DNA of 33,136 bases from an uncultured Prevotellaceae bacterium (GTDB taxonomy: Bacteria > Bacteroidota > Bacteroidia > Bacteroidales > Bacteroidaceae), in contig CACZRN010000004.1 of NCBI GenBank assembly GCA_902783625.1, positions 1 to 33,136 on the forward strand, given 5' to 3'. The notes beneath the pieces were generated by a model that did no database searches, was not told the origin of the DNA, and was given only the letters and a program-made list of their open reading frames with translations. Within the stretch, counting starts at the first letter, position 1, and each line of letters starts with the position of its first letter. Made by a program: the position numbers and the translations under genes. Positions 1 to 6,443 of the stretch are shown here, in pieces.

Positions 1-438
1 AAGAAAACCCCAGAAATAGTCGAACCCACGTTGTGTGGGACGGTATTCGTTCCAAGAACCCAGATGCCATTTACCTATGCACGCGGTCTGATAGCCATTG
101 GCGCGCATACGGTCGGCCATAGTTTCTTTACCAACAGGGATACCTGTCCACCCAGCATTTCCGGTTACACCAGCGTGCTTAGCGAACTGCCCTGTCAACA
201 GACAGGCTCTAGACGCAGAGCTAACAGGAGCCCCATAGAACCTGCTAAAACTTACCCCATGAGCGGCTAGCGAGTCTATGTTAGGCGTGTACAGGTCGGT
301 GGCACCATAGCAATTAGCATCAAGCGTTCCATGATCATCCGTATATATTATTATTACATTGGGACGATCATCCTGTGCATAAGAAACAATTGGGGCTAAA
401 GCCACCAATGTTGCAACTGTACAGTTTTGGTGTTTCAT
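1..438 (-). CDS. S1-family sulfatase, Ser-type, 3' end outside window
   Basis: Only the first 146 codons are present; the gene runs off the left edge. It starts at ATG 438-436, one base after the stop of the GH92 gene, so the two are co-transcribed and probably translationally coupled. A signal peptide covers about residues 1-22, ending S-Y-A-Q, so the enzyme is probably periplasmic. Sulfatase landmarks are visible: an early metal-binding D34-D35, the signature S73-S-A-S-R followed by A-C-L-L-T-G (83), and G-K123-W-H125-L-G. Ser at position 73 instead of Cys makes it a Ser-type sulfatase, which in Bacteroidetes is converted to formylglycine by an anaerobic radical-SAM maturase (family knowledge; no maturase is in the window). 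It would remove sulfate from a glycan. The exact S1 subfamily cannot be told from this fragment, and related phosphodiesterases share the fold. Confidence 0.88.
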   Translation of the reverse strand, partial: MKHQNCTVATLVALAPIVSYAQDDRPNVIIIYTDDHGTLDANCYGATDLYTPNIDSLAAHGVSFSRFYGAPVSSASRACLLTGQFAKHAGVTGNAGWTGIPVGKETMADRMRANGYQTACIGKWHLGSWNEYRPTQRGFDYFWGFL

Positions 439-439
439 T

Positions 440-2728
440 TCAATTCTTCTTTTTAGACATTGAGAATGGCGCTGCAGCCTTTGAGGTATTACGTTGAAGA
501 TTTGGAGTGCTGCCCATCTGGAATGTGAGTGTTCCACCAGCAGCAATGTCATCATATGTGATGTAGTTTTTGTCGAGCGGAGCGCCATTAAGTTGGCCTG
601 ATTGTATATACACATTCTCCTTACTGTTATCCTTTGCCTCGATTACAAACTTCTTACCATCTTCCAAAGTGATTGTCGCCTTTTGGAAAATCGGCGAGCC
701 TATCACATACTGATTAGTGCCTGGTGTGACAGCATAGATTCCTAATGCCGATAGCACATACCACGACGACATACCTCCCTGATCTTCATCGCCTGGGAAG
801 CCATCTGGTGTGGAATTATACAGACGTTCCATAATCTGACGCACCCAATATTGAGTCTTCCATGGCTGGCCGGCGTAATTGTATAGATAAGGCATATGTT
901 GGATAGGTTGGTTACCATGAGCATACTGGCCCATGTTGGCAATTTCCATCTCAACCATCTCGTGAATTTTTCCACCATACCAACCTGGTTTAACCACAGG
1001 GGGTTGCGAGAACACCGAATCCATTTTTGCTATGAATGCCTCGTCGGAGCCAAATAGATTGATGAGACCCTGCACATCGTGGAACACCGACCATATATAA
1101 TGCCACGCATTACCCTCGGTGTAAGGCCCGCCCCACACGAGCGGATCGAATGGTTCGTAGAACTTGCCATCGATGCCTCTACCGCGGAAGAAGCCTGTGG
1201 ATGAATCCCAAAGATTACGATAATTATAGAGATGGTGCTTGAAGACATTCTCGTAGAACTTGTTTCCACTCTGCCGAGCTAAGTTATAAGCACACCAGTC
1301 GTCGTATGCATATTCGAGAGTTTGCGACACACTTCCGTGTGATTCCGGGAAAGAGACATAGCCCAATGTAAAATAGTGTTGCCACCCTGCGCGGCCGTTG
1401 GCTCCTCCGAAAGGTCCCTTGTTGAACGCCTCATGGGCATAGCCTTTCAGTATAGAGTCTGCCGGAACAGTACGTATGCCTTTAGCATAGGCATCGGCAA
1501 AGAGCGATATGCTGTGGTTGCCGAGCATTCCACCGGTCTCACCCGGACACGACCATGAAGGGAACCAACCCAGCTCTTTCGACTGAACATTCATCATGGC
1601 CTGCATATATCGTCCCTGCTGAGTGGGATGCAAGATGTTTGTCAGAGGGAACTGGCTGCGGAATGTGTCCCAGAAGCCATTATCGGTGTACATATATCCA
1701 TCATGTATCTTACCGTCGTAGGGACTATAATAATAAGGTGTGCCGTCGGCTTTGCGCTCATAAAATTTACGTGAGAACAGGTTTGCACGGAAAAGGCACG
1801 AGTAGAATGTGCGCATCTGCTCTTCGGTACCTCCTTCCACCTTAATACGACTGAGCAGTTCATTCCAAGTCTGTTGCCCACGAGCCTTGGTCTGCTCAAG
1901 GGTTTTATCATTTCCTAATTCTGTTTTGAGGTTTAACTCTGCCTGTTCGTAACTGATATACGACGATGCAGCACGCGCCTGCACCTTTGCCCCCGGCTTA
2001 AACTTCAAGTAAGCGCCGTAGCCTCTCCCCTCACCTTCCGTACTCTTTACGAAGGTATTGTTGTGACGGTTCTCCCATGTACCATAATCCTCGAATGCCT
2101 TGTCGAACTTAATAACAAAATAGCAGCGGAAGTTTTCAGAGTGGTTGACGAAACGATGATTGTTCACCCATCCCCTAACCTCTCTTTTCACAGGGTCGAT
2201 TTTTATCTCACTCTGTCCTGTATATCCGTCGATAACAAGCCAAGCATCATCGCTCTTAGGGTATGAGAAGCGCAGGTGTACGCCGCGAGTCGTAGGCGCA
2301 AACTCTGTCTTCACACCATTGCCGAAGGTAACTGTGTAATAATGAGGACGTCCCAATTCATTGTCATGACTGAATTTCGCACCTCGCTTGTTTGGGTCCA
2401 CCACCAATTTGCCTGTTTCAGGAAAAAAAGTGTACACAGCATAGTCGCTCACCCATGGCGAGCACTGATGCGACTGCCCAAAACCACGAATCTCATCAGC
2501 CTCATAGAGATATTTGAACCCTTCGCCGTTAGGACCCGTCTGAGGAGTCCATTCATGAACGGCATAAGGCATTGCAGTGGCGGGAAAGGTATTTCCATGG
2601 CTCAAGCCGAAATTGGAGTGCGTTCCCTGAAGTGTGTTCACATACTGCGTCAGGTCTGCCTGTTTCTGCCCGCATACAGTCAATGCCGGCATAAAAAACA
2701 TACTCAGAAGAAAAACTTTTGCTCTCAT
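440..2728 (-). CDS. GH92 alpha-mannosidase, predicted alpha-1,2-specific
   Basis: 762 residues, the usual length for GH92 (Ca-dependent, inverting exo-alpha-mannosidases). The signal peptide ends near C-G-Q (19-21). Visible landmarks are H-Q-C-S-P-W92, T-E538-G-N-A-W, G-K-I-H589-E590, G-N606-Q607-P and G-D647-E-D649-Q-G-G-M-S-S-W-Y. From memory of Bacteroides thetaiotaomicron BT3990 (Trp88, Glu533 acid, His584-Glu585, Asp642/Asp644 base), offsets of 4-5 residues place W92, E538, H589-E590 and D647/D649 at the equivalent sites. Trp plus His-Glu is the alpha-1,2 signature there, so alpha-1,2-mannosidase is the best guess. Oddity: the near-invariant G-N-E-P motif reads G-N-Q-P. The gene is first in a two-gene unit with the sulfatase and diverges from the esterase gene. 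Confidence 0.9.
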   Translation of the reverse strand: MRAKVFLLSMFFMPALTVCGQKQADLTQYVNTLQGTHSNFGLSHGNTFPATAMPYAVHEWTPQTGPNGEGFKYLYEADEIRGFGQSHQCSPWVSDYAVYTFFPETGKLVVDPNKRGAKFSHDNELGRPHYYTVTFGNGVKTEFAPTTRGVHLRFSYPKSDDAWLVIDGYTGQSEIKIDPVKREVRGWVNNHRFVNHSENFRCYFVIKFDKAFEDYGTWENRHNNTFVKSTEGEGRGYGAYLKFKPGAKVQARAASSYISYEQAELNLKTELGNDKTLEQTKARGQQTWNELLSRIKVEGGTEEQMRTFYSCLFRANLFSRKFYERKADGTPYYYSPYDGKIHDGYMYTDNGFWDTFRSQFPLTNILHPTQQGRYMQAMMNVQSKELGWFPSWSCPGETGGMLGNHSISLFADAYAKGIRTVPADSILKGYAHEAFNKGPFGGANGRAGWQHYFTLGYVSFPESHGSVSQTLEYAYDDWCAYNLARQSGNKFYENVFKHHLYNYRNLWDSSTGFFRGRGIDGKFYEPFDPLVWGGPYTEGNAWHYIWSVFHDVQGLINLFGSDEAFIAKMDSVFSQPPVVKPGWYGGKIHEMVEMEIANMGQYAHGNQPIQHMPYLYNYAGQPWKTQYWVRQIMERLYNSTPDGFPGDEDQGGMSSWYVLSALGIYAVTPGTNQYVIGSPIFQKATITLEDGKKFVIEAKDNSKENVYIQSGQLNGAPLDKNYITYDDIAAGGTLTFQMGSTPNLQRNTSKAAAPFSMSKKKN

Positions 2729-2884
2729 GCTATATTTTTTTAGACAATAGTGTATTTTGCATTAATGCTTACAAATAAAAGACGATTATAAACTATGAAA
2801 ACACTAAAAACAACTATAATAATCTTTGTTTTATATTGGTTTCTTTATCTATAATCGTCTTAAAATAAACAAAAAAGAGAAATT
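2729..2884. promoter_or_regulatory. Divergent promoter region with a perfect 12-bp inverted repeat
   Basis: This AT-rich 156-bp gap separates the minus-strand GH92 gene from the plus-strand esterase gene. AAGACGATTATA at 2779-2790 is repeated as its exact reverse complement at 2850-2861, with 59 bp between the arms and 71 bp from arm to arm. A near-consensus -7 box for the minus gene, TTTATTTG (complement of 2772-2779), abuts the left arm. For the plus gene, AATCTTTG (2821-2828) or TATATTGG (2832-2839) are weak candidates for the -7 box. Neither direction shows a clear -33 TTG, which would suit activator-dependent promoters. The arms could be operator sites for one regulator serving both genes (inference). 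Confidence 0.5.
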
Positions 2885-4873
2885 ATGAGGAATATACTGA
2901 CTATTATGTTTACTGTGCTCTCACTTTGCATGAATGCACAAATTAAGTTACAACCAATGTTCTCCGACAACATGGTTATGCAGCAGAAGACAAACGCTCC
3001 CATCTGGGGCGAGGTAGAGCACAAAGGCGCAATGGTGCGTGTGACTACATCTTGGAACAAAAAGAGGTATGATGCTATTGCACTTGCCAACGGAGGTTGG
3101 AAAGTAGAGGTAACTACCCCGAAGGCTGGAGGTCCGTATGAGATTAGCATTGAAGAAATTGTGAACGGAAAAGCCACGTCGTCACTCACTCTGCATAATG
3201 TGCTTATCGGCGAGGTATGGCTCTGCACAGGTCAGTCGAACATGGAAATGCCACTTGCCGGATGGGGAAAGATTGACAATTATGAAGAAGAGATAGCGCA
3301 TGCCGACAATTATCCCCGCATACGTATTATAAACATGAAGCATGTCATCAGTCCGCAGCCACGCACATCAATAGAAGCCCTCACTGACGGCTGGGAGGTA
3401 TGTTCGTCGAAGAGCATTCCTGAGTTTTCTGCTGCCGGTTATTTCTTTGCTGTGAATCTGCAAAGGTCGCTTAACGTACCCATTGGATTGATTGCAACAA
3501 ACTGGGGAGGAACACTGGCAGAGTCGTGGACAAGTGAGGAATCGCTCATTCAGATGCCATACTTCCGTGACATGATTGAAAAGGTAAAACGTATGCCGAA
3601 CGACCCAGAGACGCTGAAACAGCAATATGAGGAAGAAGAACGAGCCTATTGGCAGGAGGTGAACAACAGCGACATAAATTTCAGAGAAGACTTCCCATGG
3701 GCACAGTGCGATTTCAATGACTCAAAATGGAATGCAATACGTCAACCTGGAAAAATAGAGGAGAATGGATTGTCGGGGTTCGACGGCGTTGTTTGGCTTC
3801 GCCGACAAGTTGAGATTCCAACTTCGTGGGAAGGTAAACCACTGAAACTCTGTCTTGGCCCTATCGACGACGAAGACATCACATTCTTTAATGGAAAAGA
3901 AATCGGTCGCACTGGCATATGGTTCGCACCACGCAATTACGACATCCCTGCCAACATGTCGAAGGCAGGAACTGCCTACATCGCCATTCGCATTTTGGAT
4001 ACAGGAGCCGACGGTGGACTTACTACTGACGACGGTAATGTTTATCTCGCATGTGGCGAAGAGCGTATTTCGCTGGCAGGAGAATGGAAATACAAAACAA
4101 GTGTCAACCTACGCGACTTCCCACCACGCCCCGTTAATATGGCATACAACCCCAACCTGCCCACCGTGCTCTATAATTCTATGCTCAACCCGCTTGCGGG
4201 ATATGCTCTGCGCGGCGCTATCTGGTATCAGGGTGAGTCGAATACCGACAGGGCATATCAGTATCGTGAGCTTTTGCCACTGATGATAAACGACTGGCGA
4301 ACAAAGTGGAACAGTCAATTAGACTTCTACATAGTGCAACTTGCCAATTTCATGAAGAAAGCATCACAGCCAGAGGAATCAACATGGGCTGAGCTGCGCG
4401 AGGCGCAAATGCTGACGGCACAGCACTTAGAGAACACCGGCATTGCATGTGCCATCGACATCGGCATGGAAGCAGACATACACCCAAAGAACAAGCAAGA
4501 GGTTGGACGCCGACTGGCACTTGCCGCTCTTGCAAAAACATACAACAAGAAGGTGGCATACTCAGGCCCCATTTATAAAGACTATAGGATAGAAGGCAAC
4601 AAGATACGCTTATGGTTCGAACATATTGAAAAAGGATTCGCAAAAGGAGCAACATCGGGCAGCATGACAATTGCCGGTGCCGACCGCAAGTTCTACAAAG
4701 CTCACCTGCGCATTGAGGGCGAAACGATCGTAGTGTGGGCCGACGAAGTGGCATTCCCCGTAGCAGTGCGCTATGGATGGGCAAACAATCCCGACGGAAT
4801 TATATACAACTCGGCAGGACTGCCAATGTTCCCATTCCGCACTGACAACTGGGAGGGAATAACCTCAAGGTAA
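2885..4873 (+). CDS. Sialate O-acetylesterase-like SGNH carbohydrate esterase
   Basis: 662 residues, with a signal peptide up to about residue 19 (C-M-N-A-Q). The N-terminal beta domain has the typical L-Q-P-M-F-S-D-N-M-V-M-Q-Q opening. The SGNH nucleophile block G-Q-S118-N-M-E lies at 116-121 and the second block W-Y-Q-G-E-S-N at about 447-453. The catalytic D-x-x-H block D-I-H-P is near residue 530. Between the first two blocks, around 280-400, sits an inserted beta-sandwich-like region containing W-L-R-R-Q-V-E, the arrangement seen in two-part SASA esterases related to CE20. It probably removes O-acetyl groups from sugars in the periplasm. Sialic acid need not be the substrate: PULs use this family on many acetylated glycans, and the mannosidase neighbours suggest acetylated mannose or hexosamine. 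It is monocistronic and closed by hairpins at 4908-5000. Confidence 0.88.
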   Translation: MRNILTIMFTVLSLCMNAQIKLQPMFSDNMVMQQKTNAPIWGEVEHKGAMVRVTTSWNKKRYDAIALANGGWKVEVTTPKAGGPYEISIEEIVNGKATSSLTLHNVLIGEVWLCTGQSNMEMPLAGWGKIDNYEEEIAHADNYPRIRIINMKHVISPQPRTSIEALTDGWEVCSSKSIPEFSAAGYFFAVNLQRSLNVPIGLIATNWGGTLAESWTSEESLIQMPYFRDMIEKVKRMPNDPETLKQQYEEEERAYWQEVNNSDINFREDFPWAQCDFNDSKWNAIRQPGKIEENGLSGFDGVVWLRRQVEIPTSWEGKPLKLCLGPIDDEDITFFNGKEIGRTGIWFAPRNYDIPANMSKAGTAYIAIRILDTGADGGLTTDDGNVYLACGEERISLAGEWKYKTSVNLRDFPPRPVNMAYNPNLPTVLYNSMLNPLAGYALRGAIWYQGESNTDRAYQYRELLPLMINDWRTKWNSQLDFYIVQLANFMKKASQPEESTWAELREAQMLTAQHLENTGIACAIDIGMEADIHPKNKQEVGRRLALAALAKTYNKKVAYSGPIYKDYRIEGNKIRLWFEHIEKGFAKGATSGSMTIAGADRKFYKAHLRIEGETIVVWADEVAFPVAVRYGWANNPDGIIYNSAGLPMFPFRTDNWEGITSR

Positions 4874-4907
4874 GAAATCAGAAAGATAAAAAGGGAAAGA
4901 CATAATT

Positions 4908-4940
4908 GAGAAAACTCCTTGGAGTCCAAGGAGTTTTCTC
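4908..4940. terminator. Strong hairpin downstream of the esterase gene
   Basis: GAGAAAACTCCTTGGA (4908-4923) pairs perfectly with TCCAAGGAGTTTTCTC (4925-4940), giving up to 16 bp of stem less the bases needed for the turn. It lies 35 bases past the esterase stop. The run after it (ATTGTTTCAT) is only weakly T-rich on the plus strand, so it may work together with the next hairpin. Confidence 0.65.
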
Positions 4941-4957
4941 ATTGTTTCATATAAAAG

Positions 4958-5000
4958 AAACCCACTCTATTCTCTCTTTGAGAGGGCATAGAGTGGGTTT
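4958..5000. terminator. Bidirectional terminator hairpin between convergent genes
   Basis: AAACCCACTCTAT (4958-4970) pairs with ATAGAGTGGGTTT (4988-5000). The loop contains a nested CTCTC/GAGAG stem. On the minus strand the stem is followed by CTTTTATATG and on the plus strand by ATAAAATGTTG with TTTTATT, so it can end both the esterase transcript and the leftward transcript of the gene at 5091-5846. Confidence 0.7.
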
Positions 5001-5090
5001 ATAAAATGTTGTTTTATTAAAGACGTTTCTAGGGCATAGCCCCTAAAATCGTTCAAGTTCGGAAAGCACTAAGCAAACTTAGTTTTTCTC

Positions 5091-5846
5091 TTACTTATTT
5101 ACGATTTTCTTACCGTCCTTGATAACAACACCCTTAAAGTCCTTGCCTACCTGCTGACCGGAGAGGTTGTATGTGGCACCATTGCTCTTGTTGTCGATGG
5201 TCAGACCGTGAATAGCGGTTGCGTCTTCAACAAACTTTGGCAGTTCGTCACCCACCTTGCGGAAAATCACATAGACATAAGTGTCGGGCTTAGCATTCCA
5301 AAGGGATGTTTTCTCAAAGCAATCTTGACGCTTACGGCCATCGCAACCCTCAGCATCACCATTAGAATTACCGGTTACAGGGCAAATGTCATCAGGACAG
5401 TTGATATTGATCCATTCGCTTTTGCCTTCCCATTCGTAGTTCCAGCTACGCTGTCCTTCTCCTGTACCCTTGATGACAGGATAGACATCTTCTTTGCCAT
5501 AGACGCCATCCTCTTTAATCTTGTCGGCATAGCATACGAGCTCATAGTCGGCTTCGGCTTCAGCGCTAACGGCAATCTCATAAACACCCATTCCAGCATT
5601 GCAACCTACAGCGTCACCGCCACCGCCGTTCTCGCCACCGACGTACTTAATAAAAGCGGTTTCGCCCCAGTCCTCTGACTGTTCATAAATAAATCCCTTG
5701 TCTTCGTCGTTCTTACCATCGAGGTAGACGTAGCCAGAACCTGTGGGATACACACTAGCCTCAACATAGAGGTTCTTGTAAGGAGTCACAGCATTGGCCG
5801 AAGCAACGAACATAACTCCTGCGATAAGTGTAAAAATTTTCTTCAT
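5091..5846 (-). CDS. Secreted acidic protein of unknown function with Prevotella-type C-terminal tail
   Basis: 251 residues from ATG 5846; an in-frame TTG at 5852 adds only two residues and was not used. The signal peptide is M-K-K-I-F-T-L-I-A-G-V ending A-S-A-N-A. The mature protein is rich in Asp, Glu and Gly, has a G-G-E-N-G-G-G-G-D stretch, and has about six cysteines including N-C-P-D-D-I-C-P, so disulphides are possible outside the cytoplasm. The end, Y-N-L-S-G-Q-Q-V then K-G-V-V-I-K-D-G-K-K, matches the short tail seen on many Prevotella secreted proteins and resembles a reduced type IX secretion sorting signal (inference). I do not recognise a catalytic domain. The gene stands alone, with its own promoter, upstream tandem repeats and terminator, so it is separately controlled. 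It could be a surface glycan-binding protein, but nothing proves this. Confidence 0.8.
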   Translation of the reverse strand: MKKIFTLIAGVMFVASANAVTPYKNLYVEASVYPTGSGYVYLDGKNDEDKGFIYEQSEDWGETAFIKYVGGENGGGGDAVGCNAGMGVYEIAVSAEAEADYELVCYADKIKEDGVYGKEDVYPVIKGTGEGQRSWNYEWEGKSEWININCPDDICPVTGNSNGDAEGCDGRKRQDCFEKTSLWNAKPDTYVYVIFRKVGDELPKFVEDATAIHGLTIDNKSNGATYNLSGQQVGKDFKGVVIKDGKKIVNK

Positions 5847-5926
5847 AAGCAATTGCTTTTAAAAATTAATAATTACTAGTAACTGAAAACACACTATGTT
5901 CATACGAACATATTTCTTTTCTGCTG

Positions 5927-5934
5927 CAAAATTA
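5927..5934 (-). promoter_or_regulatory. -7 box TAATTTTG of the 5091-5846 gene
   Basis: The minus strand reads TAATTTTG, an exact match to the Bacteroidetes TAnnTTTG box, about 80 bases upstream of the ATG. At the usual -33 distance the minus strand reads TTATATCC with no TTG. The promoter therefore lacks its second element just where the tandem repeats begin, which is typical of activator-dependent promoters (inference). Confidence 0.5.
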
Positions 5935-5954
5935 TGCCATCCGCGCGTAAAAGG

Positions 5955-6012
5955 ATATAAAAATCGAACCAAAACATATAAAAATAGAACCAAAACATAT
6001 AAAAATCGAACA
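5955..6012 (-). repeat. Three 21-bp tandem repeats upstream of a promoter
   Basis: Units start at 5955, 5976 and 5997 on the plus strand: ATATAAAAATCGAACC, the same with A for C at one site, then a third copy that diverges after ATCGAAC. The first two units continue with AAAAC. The period is exactly 21 bp, two helical turns, so a protein could bind the same face of the DNA in each unit. The array begins about 20 bp upstream of the -7 box of the 5091-5846 gene. LytTR-type regulators bind direct repeats at about 21-bp spacing (family knowledge), but the match to their consensus is only partial. Confidence 0.75.
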
Positions 6013-6154
6013 TCATGATGGTTTTTCAGATTTTTCTCCCATCGTTTTGGCCTATTTCCATCAATCACGCCCCGCATTATCTCTGCCGCCGTTGCCCCAT
6101 GCACTCACCGAAGGTATTCCGCACCCTCATCGCCACTAGCAAATATAGCCAGTA

Positions 6155-6241
6155 AAAAATTTGCTAGCAAAATTTTGAATAGAAAGGCCCTTTAATGTCA
6201 TTAGTAAGCCTCTTTAATGAGAATTTTGCCAGCAAAATTTT
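6155..6241. repeat. Palindrome-flanked intergenic repeat, copy A
   Basis: About 87 bp bounded by the palindromes ATTTGCTAGCAAAAT and AATTTTGCCAGCAAAATT. GCTAGC starts at 6163 and GCCAGC at 6228, 65 bp apart. Between them are two related words, CCCTTTAATGTCATTAG and CTCTTTAATG, 22 bp apart. It aligns along its full length, in the same orientation, with copy B at 18159-18241, which keeps the same 65-bp and 22-bp spacings. It holds no gene. Confidence 0.8.
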
Positions 6242-6344
6242 CTGTTATCGTTTCTGCCGTCTCGCTCTGCGCTTGCACTCAACGTCGGCACAGGGCTTGG
6301 AGATGGCTAATTGGTAACAACATCGAGGAGGGCTTTAAAATAAG

Positions 6345-6379
6345 AAAGCACGGTGCGAGATATGTCGCCGCCGTGCTTT
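6345..6379 (-). terminator. Terminator of the Sus operon
   Basis: AAAGCACGG (6345-6353) pairs with CCGTGCTTT (6371-6379). On the minus strand the stem is followed by CTTATTTTAAAG, and it lies about 65 bases past the stop of the last SusC gene. On the plus strand the stem is followed by a longer T run (6377-6383), so it may also stop rightward transcription. Confidence 0.75.
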
Positions 6380-6443
6380 TTTTGCTTAGTAAAAAGTTGC
6401 CGACGCCTTGTCTTTTGAGAGACAGGCGCTGGCTGTGGGATAA

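Larger units (their letters stand above)
5847..6443. other. 597-bp gene-free gap: promoter, tandem repeats, palindromic repeat, terminator
   Basis: No convincing gene. Leftward it holds the promoter (5927-5934) and 21-bp repeats (5955-6012) of the 5091-5846 gene. Next comes a palindrome-flanked repeat (6155-6241), then the terminator of the Sus operon (6345-6379). A second imperfect hairpin, CGCCTTGTCT paired with AGACAGGCG (about 6400-6428), lies between the SusC stop and that terminator. An open frame on the plus strand (6217-6492) has no family resemblance and runs into the SusC gene antisense. Confidence 0.7.

Noticed and set aside
440..2728. GH92-1 as a mannose-1-phosphate-cleaving enzyme because of a Glu-to-Gln change
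   Set aside because: The predicted catalytic acid, Glu538 in T-E-G-N-A-W, is intact; the Gln is in the separate G-N-Q-P block, so this specificity is not supported by that residue.
5955..6012. Tandem repeats as a possible CRISPR array
   Set aside because: Units are directly adjacent with no spacers, only about 21 bp long, and no cas genes are nearby; placement next to a promoter fits a regulatory array.
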